64,000 nucleotides of DNA, taken from NCBI GenBank assembly GCA_963970005.1, contig CAXAMN010006624.1:76285-140284 (forward strand), given 5' to 3'. Shown one piece after another: positions 23,970 through 34,809 of the stretch. This DNA is from Durusdinium trenchii. Taxonomy: Eukaryota; Sar; Dinophyceae; Suessiales; Symbiodiniaceae. The position numbers and the translations under genes were made by a program. Within the stretch, counting starts at the first letter, position 1; each line of letters opens with the position of its first letter. The notes beneath the pieces were generated by a model. That model saw nothing but the letters and a program-made list of their open reading frames with translations. It searched no databases and was not told where the DNA came from.

Positions 23970-24725
23970 GCTGTCAAAACTGTGTTTAAATTGAGAAAGG
24001 ACTCGTCATCCGTCCACTTTTAGCCAGCACGACGTTCTCTGCGAGTCTCTGCCAGCGTCTCTTTCTTGTGAAATCGAAGGGCATGTGTTCTTCTCCCAAA
24101 AAATGGTCAAGCTAGGCAGGGCCTCATTACACCTCTTCTTTTTGTTGAGCAAAAGGAAGAGGGTATACCGTCACCTTGTGTTTTTGTTCAGCTTCTTCTT
24201 GAGAAGAAACACATGGTTTACCGGAAGGTCTTCGTCGGGAGACATCGGGCACCAGCTCACCCAGCGAATGCGATGGAGACACCAGCTCACCTGATCACCT
24301 AGACATCGGATCAATCGAAAGACCGGCAGTCGCGGCTTGGGGAACTCCATGTAGTTCTGAGCAGCTCCCTGTTTGATGGGGAATACGGATATCCCCGCCT
24401 CCTTAACCTCCTAAGCAGCAGCTAGAAGAATACTGTTCATCTTGCCCACAGTCTCTTAAGACGCAGCATTCGCAGCTTTTGAGGGAACCACCTGAAGGTT
24501 GGGGAATTACATAATTAAGCTAAACTTTGGCTTTCTTGGTAGAGAAGGATTTTTCCATCAACACTACGTGGATATCGCTGGTGCATACCTCAGAACAAGG
24601 GTACAAGTCCCTGTTTGTAAGAGGGTTATTTGCGTTTGCTCGGGTCCAAATTGTATTTGAGAGGACCCCTCATGTCCCTCTATGCATTTCACAGCTAAAA
24701 ACAACTCTTCGAACCCAAAAAGCGA
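23970..24725. other. Intron-like spacer
   Basis: No exon or named repeat is seen between the duplication at 23.9 kb and the PPR half-motif at 24.73 kb. Confidence 0.35.
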
Positions 24726-24729
24726 CAAC

Positions 24730-24791
24730 CACTCTTCGCTCAGCAGCTCGCGCAGCAACTGCAAAGCAAAGGGCCATTGTTCACCTTTCTC
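24730..24791 (-). CDS. PPR exon, second half of a motif
   Basis: The minus-strand frame reads EKGEQWPFALQLLRELLSEE, which matches the second helix of the PPR motifs around it (EKG.QW..AL.L). The preceding residues TTCPK resemble the CPEEKG form seen at 60.9 kb. Likely acceptor CCAAG|GAGAAA at 24791; likely donor AGTG|GTTGTC at 24730. The first half of the repeat must lie on another exon or has been lost. Confidence 0.5.
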
Positions 24792-24799
24792 CTTGGGGC

Positions 24800-25370
24800 A
24801 AGTGGTCGGTTAGCTGGTAACTCATCTGGTCCGCCTGCAGTTGATAACCTAAAGCTAAGGAACCAATCTATTCGGGCACGTACTCAGCTTCGTTTCTCCA
24901 TCCGAAAAGGAGCTACCGGACCCTACTGTTGAAGAACCCAACTGTTGGACTAGATACCAGGTTACGGTTCCTATTTGTAAGGTCGTCGCACATTCTGAGG
25001 TACCTGGATCCCCAGACTATATCTGGCGTCTCAAAGTACTCAAGTATATACTCACTAATACAAAAAATTACAAAACTATATACCCAGTTTCGACCCATGC
25101 TGCGGAGCCTTTTCCAGAATCCCATCTCAGGCGCCAGTGACGGGAATAGATTCGGCACTGAAACCACTGAATCATCTTCCAGCTGCTCATCATTGGCTTA
25201 CTATGCATATAGCTTCTTACTTATCTATGAAACCTCAACAGGTTCCCTCATGGATTTGCTTTAGGAACCCCAAAATAGAAGGACGAACGCTGATCTACTG
25301 ATCTGATCGTCTTTCTGCATCTGATGATCCCCAGTCAGACTTCGACCCCCCCAACCAAGACATCCCCACT
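24800..25370. other. Intron-like spacer
   Basis: Nothing supported between the PPR exons at 24.7 and 25.4 kb. Confidence 0.35.
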
Positions 25371-25373
25371 TAC

Positions 25374-25480
25374 CCAGGGCGGTCTCACGTCTGGTCGCTG
25401 ACCGAGTCGCACAGGCACTGATCGTCGCGCTAAAGCTGATGGCCTGCGGCGCCAGTCCTGCGGCAGGCATCGCGCGGAAC
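25374..25480 (-). CDS. PPR exon with consensus splice sites
   Basis: Acceptor CGCCCAG|GTTCCG (25480) and donor CCTGG|GTAAGT (25374, perfect consensus) enclose 107 bp, that is 35 codons plus split codons. The motif reads AMPAAGLAPQAISFSATISA, then CATRSATRRETAL. The first helix is canonical. The second has lost the QW pair, so the repeat is divergent. This is the best-delimited exon of the run and sets the pattern of one repeat per exon. Confidence 0.72.
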
Positions 25481-25499
25481 CTGGGCGGTTCGTGGTCTG

Positions 25500-26925
25500 T
25501 CGATCCAGTGAAAGTGGGAAGCCAAGCGACACAGAGGGGAACTTGAAGGGTATGTATGGGTATGTCAACTAGTTTAAGTTTCATCAAACTAATTACAGTG
25601 TTCAATACCACCATATTACGGTATACCATTTCAGATTCCAACAGTGGCTGGCGCGACCCTGCCGAATTTGGACGTGGAATTATTAATGGCCTGTCCCTGG
25701 GCAAACGGCAGAGTGCGTGCTCCGGACTCCATGTAAACCACCATGCATATGGACGGTTGCAGGGTTTGGCCTCCGGCCTTGGCGATCGGCTTTCCGGAAA
25801 CACGTTCACTCAAAACACCACAGAAACGGTTTTGTTCAATGCTAGAAGTTCAGAGCAATTCCATGCGAAGAAGAGGAGTTAAGGATCCACCCCTCTGAGA
25901 AGGTGATCTGTTCGACGCTGTTCTGTAGGCTGTCGTACCGAGGGTCCTGTCTGGTTCGGTACGACTGACTTGATGGGTCCGGAGTGGAGCTGGTGGCGGT
26001 GCGTCCGAGTTCGGCGGAAGGAGGTGCGTCCGAGTGGCCATCATTCTGTTTCACATCACATGGTTACGTGGATGGACAAGAAAGGAAAACGTGGTTTTGT
26101 TTTACGACACAGGGGGTGCCATCCACTTCCATGTGAGTGAGCCAGACAAACTGCCGGGAACTGAACATAAACTGGTTATCAATCTTCGTAACCAGCCTTC
26201 CATCGTAGGGGTACAGTGTTCTGAAAATTCTTCCACGATGACCGATGACCACACCACTCCAACCAAACAGCTTATGAGTTGCTTGTCTACCATGTCTTCT
26301 CTTTGCAGGCAGTCTGCTGTAGCTCAGTTTTTGCAAATATACTGTGAGAAACACCCAGGTTCTTGATGGAGGACAGATGCATACATGCACCACTGAAGAA
26401 AACCCGTATGACCATACAAAAGGACGTTCCATGATGTTGCAATGTCCAACATTTGCGCGGTGTTCATGAACATGTTTTTGGCAGCGATGGCGAGCTGGCA
26501 ACTAAAGGATGGATCTCACTGTTACCACTTGTTTGTCTAGAAAGGAGGCAGCAACCCCCATAATGGATCCGCTTCGAGATGATGCAGTCGCTGTTCATTT
26601 CTTTTTGTAACTCCCATACCCCAAGCTAGTCTATTTGTGGGTCAAGCATCGTATGCGAAATGCTTTTGTTTCACCACTTTGACTTGAAACCGATCTAAGT
26701 GGCTGTGGATCATGGCACCAGGATACCTTGGTTGACCTACCGACATCACTTGCGCTCCAGGGTCTGCGCTTCCCCGAGTCCTTCACCTCTTGGTGGGTAC
26801 TGGGGAGTTGGGTAGAGTATCTACAAAACATGCACTGTACACATCAAACAAAAACAAATCATAAGGTCAGACTAGCTACGTGAGACCGAATATCCTCGTG
26901 GCTTCTGCATGTAGCAAGTTCAAGA
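25500..26925. other. Intron-like spacer
   Basis: Around 25890-25980 there is a repeat-family copy (CTCTGAGAAGGT, GAGGGTCCTGTC, GGTACGACTG). The region 26034-26500 has long open frames on both strands with protein-like text but no motif, so I leave it unassigned. Confidence 0.35.
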
Positions 26926-26927
26926 AC

Positions 26928-27317
26928 CTACTTCGGTGGTGAGGGGACCGGCACTGCATCAAGATCACCACCTTTGGCCCATGCTTTGCGAATATAACGC
27001 CGATAAAGAAAACACTGCTCATACGTAAGGGACAAAGGTGGCCGGGCAACAAATTCGGCACTCGCAAATTGCATAGAAACAACCCCATCAGGATGATAGG
27101 GAGGTTTAAATGCCAAGTCCTCTACATCCGTCGCAGCTAGAAATCGGATACGACCATTGTGTCGAAGGACCGTGCCGTTGAAAGTGGATCGAACATGTGG
27201 CCAAAGCCATAGCTTGCCATCAGAGGATGACACACCAAGTCTTGAAGACATACTCCCACAGTCGCGACCAAGACCGATTCTGGTCGCAACAAGGCAAGAT
27301 GCGCCAGGGCTGCACAC
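26928..27317 (-). CDS. Probable exon with stop, unidentified protein
   Basis: The minus-strand frame carries well-formed protein text ending in a TAG stop: DGKLWLWPHVRSTFNGTVL, then VEDLAFKPPYHPDGVVSMQ, then YRRYIRKAWAKGGDLDAV. An in-frame stop lies just upstream of 27317, so it would be a terminal exon or a gene remnant. The plus strand across 27157-27673 is also open in places (for example LTDVIPADDPHGTLLRF), so the area could be a decayed element. It sits between two PPR exons on the same strand, which argues against it belonging to that protein. Confidence 0.35.
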   Translation of the reverse strand: MCSPGASCLVATRIGLGRDCGSMSSRLGVSSSDGKLWLWPHVRSTFNGTVLRHNGRIRFLAATDVEDLAFKPPYHPDGVVSMQFASAEFVARPPLSLTYEQCFLYRRYIRKAWAKGGDLDAVPVPSPPK

Positions 27318-27713
27318 GTTCCAGTGTCAAACGTGGCAGACATCACCGCATGCAATTGTCTCCCTCCAAGCCTGTCAATGCCTTTTAGAAGACGAGTCTA
27401 TCATCCAGTGTCCAGTGGACCACAGGCACCATTTGACGCAGAGACGATTGCTAAGCTATACCTTGATCCCGGTCAAGTTCCAGGTCATAAAGCAAGGACA
27501 CAGCGAGACGCCGAAAGACTTCGCCTTCATGGACCACTAAGACCAGATCCACTACCATACTGACCGACGTCATTCCAGCTGATGATCCTCATGGTACTCT
27601 GCTTCGCTTTCAGGACACCTGCCGGTCCGTCCCTCAAGTCGTTCGCTACATGGCTCCAGGTTTTGACCCATAAGTCTAAGTGATTCCCCAGAAGTACAAC
27701 GCAACTTCTCTAC

Positions 27714-27829
27714 CGCCAAGTTGCAGGTGCAGCGCCCATTGCCACTGCCAGGCCTTTTCGCAGGCAGAGATCGCTGCGCTGAAGGAGACCCGGTTGGGCA
27801 AACACTGGGCGCTGGACATCCACTGCAAC
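27714..27829 (-). CDS. PPR exon
   Basis: Acceptor CGCCCAG|GTTGCAG (27829), likely donor TTGGCG|GTAGAG (27714). The frame gives LQWMSSAQCLPNRVSFSAAI, then SACEKAWQWQWALHLQL, a textbook PPR motif with both helices and the proline-asparagine start. The leading QWMSS resembles the FMWQSS start of the 30.4-kb exon, suggesting that these exons arose by duplication. Confidence 0.78.
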
Positions 27830-27839
27830 CTGGGCGCTG

Positions 27840-28920
27840 GCAAGCGAGGTCAACCCCGGCACTCGACTTCGTAGCTCAAAGGGCAACCACTGGGGCCCCA
27901 GGCAGGAAAGCACTTTTTGCATCCTCAATGCTATGTGGAAATACCTGGAGTCGACCTGGTCGTACCTCATAGCTACAGTTGTGTCTGATGGTCATGTCAG
28001 GGTCTGTACACGAAGGACCGACCATGACGAGAGATGACACCAACAAAAGAGGTACGGTACCACATGGTACCACCGTAGCTACTTTAATAGGTGGAGGTTC
28101 AAGTGACAAACAACCCCACGTAGAGAACACACAATGAATCAAGTGGCTTAGACCAACCACAAGGTTCTGTATGCCCCTGAGTTTCTGAACCAAAGGATAT
28201 CCAACTACCGATATGACGTCGCTTCTGCTTCCACGCATCTAAAAGCATAGGGATGTATGATTGATGTAGGACACATACCACCGTGCTTCCTTGCCTGGAC
28301 CCTGGCATAGATTAGATACTGGGCCAAACTCGGGGGGAACAGTGAGTTCATTTTACCTTAGATCTGATGGTTTTAATGTTGAAGTTGAACCATGCTAAAG
28401 GATGTTCAGGCGAATCAGTCAATGCAGACTCGGCAGTTGATGTTAGGGGAAGTCAAAACTGATGAGGAGTGCTGGCTCCGACCACTGGCCCCTCTACAGT
28501 GCTCATCAACTTCTTGTAGCACGAACAGCTGGCTTGAAACTTGATCGGAGACCAACCGAAGGCATTCTTCATATGACAATCCAGGCAACGCGAGGGGCGG
28601 TGCATCGCTTAGAGGCTTGGGTCGTGAGATCAGGTGAGTGATGGAAAAGCTTTTTGGCGTAAGGCAAAGATTTGGGGATTACAGTACAACATTAGATGAG
28701 TCATCAAAAGCTGAGGGGTGCCACATTCACCCGTCTCGGGGTCGCTGACCAAACTACATACCTAGACATACCTAGGCCCATCTTGGCCTTGTAGGAACAA
28801 GGGCATTTTCCCCCCACCAAAGCGGAATCACAGCTCGAGTTTCTCGCCCGTCTAAGTTCACTAATCGCCCGTCGCAGTTCCTCACCTCGCGACACTTCCT
28901 TACAAAAAATGTTAGATTAC
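27840..28920. other. Intron-like spacer
   Basis: A minus-strand segment near 28470 reads RGQWSEPALLI after a possible TAG acceptor. It resembles a PPR second helix but is too short to list as an exon. Otherwise nothing is supported. Confidence 0.35.
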
Positions 28921-28924
28921 AGTA

Positions 28925-29002
28925 CTGCCTTGCTAGCAACAAGCTACTAGTAAGGCACCTTGCTACTAGTAGTAATGCCCTTGTTACTAGTAGCAAGAAC
29001 AC
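28925..29002. repeat. CTACTAGTAG-type dispersed tandem repeat, copy 3
   Basis: Contains GCTACTAGTAAGGCACC, TTGCTACTAGTAGTAATGCC and CTTGTTACTAGTAGCAAG; same family as at 3.35, 14.03, 38.70 and 45.54 kb. Confidence 0.75.
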
Positions 29003-29028
29003 AACTGCATACAGTAAACTCTATTTCC

Positions 29029-29136
29029 CTATGGATCCACTGCCACCCTCTGTGAAGGTGCGTGGACCCTCACTTTGCCTACAATTTGAGGGTCTCCTTC
29101 TTCACCGTACCTTAGAGGGTGGCAGTGGATCCATAG
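29029..29136. mobile_element. Foldback (MITE-like) element with perfect 22-bp inverted ends
   Basis: The left end at 29029-29050 (beginning CTATGGATCCACTGCCACC) and the right end at 29115-29136 are exact reverse complements over 22 bp. Inside, further parts (GTGAAGG, GGACCCTC) are also partly complementary. The end sequence GGATCCACTGCCACC recurs in fragments near 4.84-4.94 and 15.76-15.79 kb, so this appears to be an intact member of a dispersed family. No coding capacity. Confidence 0.7.
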
Positions 29137-29171
29137 CGGTTGTTAACAAGTTGTCAAACTATAACCAAAAC

Positions 29172-29218
<47 letters not shown>

Positions 29219-29228
29219 NNNNNNNNNN

Positions 29229-29275
<47 letters not shown>
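29172..29275. repeat. AGT trinucleotide array with a 10-N gap
   Basis: About 90 bases of AGT are interrupted at 29219-29228 by ten N, which marks an unresolved repeat length. The long S or T runs in translated frames come from this array. Confidence 0.95.
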
Positions 29276-29315
29276 ACCACTTCCATGCCATAGCCTGGAC
29301 TGCCATCCGGGTCAC

Positions 29316-29452
29316 AAGGCCAAGGCCTGGAGCCACTGGGTGCCCTTCTCGCAGGAGCTGATGGCAGCACTGTAGAGGACGACATCTCCATGGAGCCGGG
29401 TGCTCTCCAAGGCCTCCTGAGAGGCGCTCGCCATCAGCTTGTGCCCTCCCAA
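29316..29452 (-). CDS. PPR exon
   Basis: Likely acceptor TACAAG|TTGGGA (29452), likely donor GCCTT|GTGACC (29316). The latter resembles the 23.7-kb donor in sequence and in position relative to the motif. The frame reads HKLMASASQEALESTRLHGD, then VVLYSAAISSCEKGTQWLQA. The second string is the typical first and second helix. Upstream the frame is open a little further (VVCQNDGSCYK), so the start could be earlier. Confidence 0.75.
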
Positions 29453-30394
29453 CTTGTAGCAACTGCCATCGTTTTGGCACACGACATGGATTTAAAATCT
29501 TAAATAACTTCTTACTGGAAAAAGGTGCTGACAAAAGAATCCCATAGGATCCACCCCAAAGACACCTCCGGGATTTTTCAAATCCAAAAAAAAAACGACG
29601 TCACCCTCGACGTGGAGAGTGATGACGTGGATCCGGGCCTCGTGGGTGGTGCCTATTGAATAGGGAAGGGGATCACTGGTGGAATTTCTGAAGGCTAATA
29701 GATGTGAATAGCTTAGGCATGGATCTTGGATGGTGTCCTGGAGGTTTCTTGTTCGGGTTGCGTGGCAAGCTTCATCTCACCTTAGACAATGGCACATGAC
29801 TCCATAACAACAAGTACTTGTACCCATTTTCCGCTGTATTTTGAGACTCCAGGTCCAGGTACTCCTCAGTCACATTCGGCAAACTGAAGGATGACCTTGA
29901 CTTGTCAATTCAAACTCAACAGCTTAATGAGCATACAAAGGCGACTTCTTTTGGCCAGGGTAGCTTGCAGAACAGAAGCTCCCATACCTCCACCTATCTT
30001 GGTATACATAGCCATATAGACTTCAGATTCCACTACATTTGCTCCAGTTTGACCTCCATCCATTATACCATCCCTTCTTCAGATGTCTTGCCGACCATCT
30101 TGTCTTCTGCGTACAAAAGTCAGCCCTGTCACTCAGAGTTCAAGAGAACCGGCGAAAGACATAGCGCAAGCACCTCTTGGCACTGTGATCTGGACCCGAC
30201 GGACAGTTCATACCATAGAAAATTGGTCATGACCCCATAAAAGACAGGTACCGTACGACAGTCCCCATTTTTGCGGGTACAAACCATCCATGTGGGAGTC
30301 TCTGGGTAGTTCAGGTTTAGATCTTCTCAACTTTTGGGCCTTCCCATGGCTCGCTCCAAAAACCGCCTTCCCATGGCTCGCTCGTCCAAGAGGC

Positions 30395-30498
30395 CATGAG
30401 CTGCAGCGCCTTCGTCCACTCACCCGCCTTCTCGCAGGCGGACACGGCTGCCCCAAAGGTCACCAGGTTGGGCGGCACCGAGCTCTGCCACATGAAAC
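30395..30498 (-). CDS. PPR exon
   Basis: Acceptor CTGTCCAG|GTTTCATG (30498). The motif reads SSVPPNLVTFGAAVSACEKA, then GEWTKALQLM. The end is placed at ATG|GCCTCT (30395), a GC-type donor, because no GT lies nearby; if it is not used, the frame continues through a duplicated SEPWEG segment to a stop. GC-rich relative to its flanks. Confidence 0.75.
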
Positions 30499-31065
30499 CT
30501 GGACAGGCATTGGCGCATGGGCGTGACAGTGCCGGAGATGGAAGTTTGAGAGGTCATCTGAAAAAAGAGGACAATCGTGATTCATATACAATCAGTTTGA
30601 AGGGGTTCAACTTGAGAGTTTATGTTGAGAAATCACCATCTCTCCCAACCAAGTGTCTGAACAACGGTTAAAACCATATATATATATATATACTGTTTTT
30701 GCCAAAAGCAGATTTGCTCAGAGTCCAAGAGGGGGTGGCTTGGAAATTGTCGTTGAGTCTGAACACCCTTGCCTGTTCATCAAACCTCCCTTTAGACCCT
30801 TCGGATGTGATCTTCCCTGTTCGCTGCTGGGAGTCGCTGTCAACTTCGCTGTCAGAGTTGGACCTCAACAAACGGATAGGATAGTTTAACCTATGTGGTT
30901 GTTAAACGTGTCGTTGGACCTCCCAAGGTTTATGTTTTTTTTTTTTTTTTTAAACAACACCATATGACACCTTTCATTTTGGTCTCCAAACACTTCAGAC
31001 TTGCACCGAGCTCTTTGGCACTTCATCACGGGATCAGGTCCCACCATGTCCCACCCCAAGACCAC

Positions 31066-31177
31066 CATGTCCCAGCCGGGCATCGGAGTAGCTCCACAGC
31101 CCTTGGCCACTGGGAGGCTTTCTCACAAGCGCTGACCGCTGCAGAGAAATGAAAGATGTTGGGATCCATCCGCACCG
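31066..31177 (-). CDS. PPR exon
   Basis: Acceptor ATCCCAG|CGGTGCGG (31177), possible donor ACATG|GTGGTC (31066). The frame encodes VRMDPNIFHFSAAVSACEKA, then SQWPRAVELL, a full motif with the conserved N, AAVSACEKA and QW..A. The donor is the less certain end because the GGGACATGGTGG word occurs twice. Confidence 0.75.
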
Positions 31178-31250
31178 CTGGGATACCTTGTTGAGGGCCC
31201 TTTTCACATCAAACATCGTGGACTATTATTGATTAACATACTCAACTCAA

Positions 31251-31352
31251 CTCAAAACATATGTATATGTTGTTTTCATTGTTTAAATAGATTATTGATT
31301 CCTCAAAACATATGTATATGTTGTTTTCATTGTTTAAATAGATTATTGATTC
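31251..31352. repeat. Exact 51-bp tandem duplication
   Basis: A 51-base unit starting CTCAAAACATATGTATATGT is present twice without a difference (31251-31301 and 31302-31352). It lies in the presumed intron between the PPR exons at 31.1 and 31.7 kb. Perfect identity points to a very recent duplication or an assembly effect. Confidence 0.9.
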
Positions 31353-31659
31353 GATAGGGGCTAGGGGAAAGATGACTTAAATGGCTGGGCCAAATGTGTT
31401 GAGTCGTTGACACGTTATGAACAGTTGATAGCCTTCAACGTCAACAACCCTTGCTTCAGCTCAGAAGCAAGGCCACCTATATACCCACCGGGCGGACCGC
31501 ATGGCAGCAGGATTAAGCCAGCGGGCCGACCGCGGGCACCAAGGGCAAAAACCTGAAACATAGGACTCGATATATCTGAAAGAAACATGTAGAGAGTTCC
31601 ATTGCAACTGGCAGCGTGTCAAAAGACTGTGCTGGCTGAACTATCGGTGCTTCTTGCTA

Positions 31660-31753
31660 TGTCCAGCTGCTGTTGAGGAGGGAGAGGGCCTGTGCCCATA
31701 GGCTTGACTTTGCACATGCAGAGATTGCCAAGGTAAAATGAGGCCCGTCCAGC
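31660..31753 (-). CDS. PPR exon
   Basis: Acceptor CTCTCAG|GCTGGACG (31753). The frame gives DGPHFTLAISACAKSSLWAQ, then ALSLLNSSW and a stop. The motif is clear, with CAK in place of CEK. No good donor was found before the stop, so the 3' end is uncertain, or this copy is truncated. It is the most upstream PPR exon of the 23-32 kb run that I could find. Confidence 0.66.
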
Positions 31754-31759
31754 CTGAGA

Positions 31760-34680
31760 GGCTCACGAATTCGGCAAAGGTACCGACTGCACCCGGACCA
31801 GCCGCCAGTGGACTCAATGTCCACATGTTTCCGGATGCTTTGGATGTTGTCTGCTTGACATCCTACAGAATCCTACAGCGCTTTGTCCAGGTGCTGCAGA
31901 ATTCCTGTCATGTCATCACTGGAGCTACAATCCATGAAGGAAGGACGGAGGACGGACAACCATAGAGTCAGGCAAATACGCCTTGTGACCAACTACTCAG
32001 CCCATCGACAAGAATATTGGAAGCTTTCTTCGATTTCTAACGATTCCAACACCTGTCTTTGTCAAACCAACAATTGACACAAACCAACCCCCTTCTCCAA
32101 ATCATGCAGTTAGGGCTGCGTTGTATTCGCGACATGCACATGAAGCAGTCAGTCATTTACAAACACAAAGAAACAAACCAACGAGCAAGCTAACAAACCA
32201 ACGAGTTGGATGATCGGGCAAGAAATCCCCCAAACCGTCCTACGAACATGTGTCATCTGGATTCGGTCCTTTCTTTCGAGATGAAAAGGATTGAAAAGGC
32301 AAAACAGTACGCGTTGCGGAAGGGATGTTGGGTTTGTGTTTAACCCTAGGGCTCCAACAGAAAGTAATTGAATCATATTGAATTTTCCCTGGCACCCACC
32401 CCAACCATCTCAGGAGGTAAAACATCGAATCAGCGTGCCCATGAGTGCTTTAAGTCGTGAGCCTGCGAGTTGTCACAAAAGGATGGTCCAATGGGTCGCC
32501 CCTTTTGGTCTAACGACCTCTGGGAACGCCACGGACCCAGCGTACGGACGAGCCACGGGAATCCGCGTTCGCTGGGCAGGGGCAGGTCTGTGGAATCCGC
32601 CGAAACATGGGTGAACCAATCAGAGATTGTTGTGAACCAATCCAGTGCACTTGACCAGCCCGGATCAACATGATACAGTGAGTTCTGTGGGTTTTCACTC
32701 CCTTCGAACATGGAACCACATCTTCAGCCTCCAAACACCGGTGTTTACGCTGAGAGTGCTGGGTTGTTGACGTGCTTCTGCACCAGGAGCATCTGTGTAC
32801 GTTTGGTCATCAGCCAAGAATTCAATTATCATATATATTTGAGGCATGCAACATACAATTCGGAGACCACATGGAATACCCCAACTACCCAACTTCATCA
32901 ATCCAGTTTGCCATAGTTTGCCTAAGTCGTGGGATCCCTGTTGGATTCAACGCACCACTCTTCTTCTCCAAATTGTCCTCAAAAGGCACGTACTGGTCTC
33001 CTCAATCATGGCATTGAAGAGGCCTTGGACAAAAATCGAAGGAAGTTGGAGTATATGTTGGAGTCTGAGTTCGTACCTTGGAACATGGGCACTGTGGCAC
33101 ACATATACCTGTTTTCTCTCTCGTCATGGTCCCGTCTGGACAGTCCGGTCCAGGTCTTGATTGCTTCATGCTTGGTCTGGCTGATAGAGGAACTGCACAA
33201 CTCTTCGGTGACGCAACAAGACGGAACTCATGACCCACACCGGGTCCTTGTCGGTCCCGGTACCGGCTGACCCCGCGGGTGTGACCCGGGTCGCCTACCG
33301 GGGGGGGACGAAGGGACCCGGAAGGGTGATGAGTCGATGAGGTGGTCGATGGGTCGGTGAAGGTGGGGTCGTGGGAGAAGAAGGGTCATTCCTCCAAGGC
33401 TCTGCAAATCACATCTGCTCGGTTCTCCTAGAACAAGAAAAGGCGGTGAATTCCAAACCTCAACTGCACCACAAACATGAACAAGTTAACACTTAAACAT
33501 GTCAACAATTTGTCACATGGGTTTTAGGTAGCTTTAGCTTGTACCCATTGAGGCTCATGGACCCTCAAACTGCTATGCACATGTTGGCGGTTCAGAACCC
33601 GATGTCAGACCTCCTCTCAGCCCCTCCTCTGCACATGACGTCTGGAAGAGTGTTGTTTCAGGCGAAAAAAGGAGGTACCTGGACCCCTCCAAAGTGCTGA
33701 ACATGGGACATGACCGGATTGAAGAGATCCCACACAACGACACGTCGTGCCGCATCTGGAACAGCGGGGTGTATGGTACGTACGGTATGTGCTTTCAGGC
33801 TCCACGTAGAAGCTTCGAACAACAGAGCCTCCGACCCCAATCCCTCCATACTCACTTGGTGACCTACGACGCTGCGAAACCATGCGAAACCAACAGGTAT
33901 TGAGGTACAGTCACCATCCAACAGGACAAGGATGGAAGGGAGTACGCCGCCATGTATTTTGGAAACGCCTAAAGGATCAATGTATGCAAATATGATCTAA
34001 AGGCACCAATACAAGTTCACAACCTGCAGTCGTCATGTTCGTACCTCGGACAAAATGGGTGGCAACAAGTATATACAAATTCCCTGTTTTGGTAGGATCA
34101 TATTCCATTTTCTAGGCAAACGGAGTACAAGTTCTTTGATAGGGTGTGATTTCAATGCTTTTGGAACGATTTATATACATGTGAAGAATCCTTGGATTCC
34201 CTAGCGGAAGAATCGCTCCATCGGAGGGTCAGAAGTCTGTTGATTTGAGCGCCTGGATTGTCAAGTGCACCCAGTTCCCTTGGAAAATGGGACATGGTTG
34301 ATATTTCCTCTTACCTACTCCTCCACTCTGACTCTAGGTACTTTGGACAGTCCAACTTGACTTCACGCGAAAAAAAAACAACATAAATAACAAGTGCTCC
34401 ACCCACTCCTGCTGCAGTCTCCTCACCAGCTTCGCCACATCAACGCTCCGCTCTACTGAAGGTCGCACCTCTCCGCCAGACGGCAATGCTCCAATCACCC
34501 AAGTAGCCCAAGTGGCCATAGGCAGTACCCCAAGTAGCTGCTTTTGCGTCCGGCCAAGGTCCCACCGTCACTTTGGAGGGCCCAGGTATTTCAGATTTCA
34601 GAGGCACACTGAGATTGCTTGGTCTAAGTTAGGAGACCGAATGGACCAGCCACCAGGTGCGACCAGGTAATCCCTCCCCT
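31760..34680. other. Spacer, no supported gene
   Basis: Dispersed-repeat words occur at about 32389-32420 (CTGGCACCCACCCCAACC) and 33670-33715 (GGTACCTGGACCCCTCC). A GC-rich patch lies at 33230-33320. A minus-strand frame at 34390-34470 reads EVRPSVERSVDVAKLVRRL but has no clear splice sites and is left unassigned. Confidence 0.35.
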
Positions 34681-34686
34681 CATCAG

Positions 34687-34801
34687 GTGCGCTTCTTGGA
34701 TCTCTCCCGTTCAGTCGGCGGCATCGAACTCCCGGGAATCGGCCTCGTCGGGCCTAGGAAATCGGCTCAGGCCCAGAAGCCTCACAACGCTGGCAGCCCA
34801 G
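34687..34801 (+). CDS. Possible plus-strand exon, unidentified
   Basis: The segment is framed by CATCAG|GTGCGC and GCCCAG|GTTGGT and is open in one frame: VRFLDLSRSVGGIELPGIG, then PRKSAQAQKPHNAG. Both ends fit plus-strand splice sites. It lies opposite to most exons in the window and has no family match. Confidence 0.28.
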
Positions 34802-34809
34802 GTTGGTTT

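Noticed and set aside
26034..26501. Gene at 26.0-26.5 kb
   Set aside because: Three overlapping frames on two strands look equally plausible, so none is supported.
28440..28500. Minus-strand RGQWSEPALLI as a PPR second helix
   Set aside because: Short, preceded by an in-frame stop and ended soon by another. It could be an exon remnant, but chance cannot be excluded.
29031..29534. Runs of S, T, L, Y or V in several frames
   Set aside because: Translation of the AGT array and its gap. Only the PPR exon at 29316-29452 in this area is retained.
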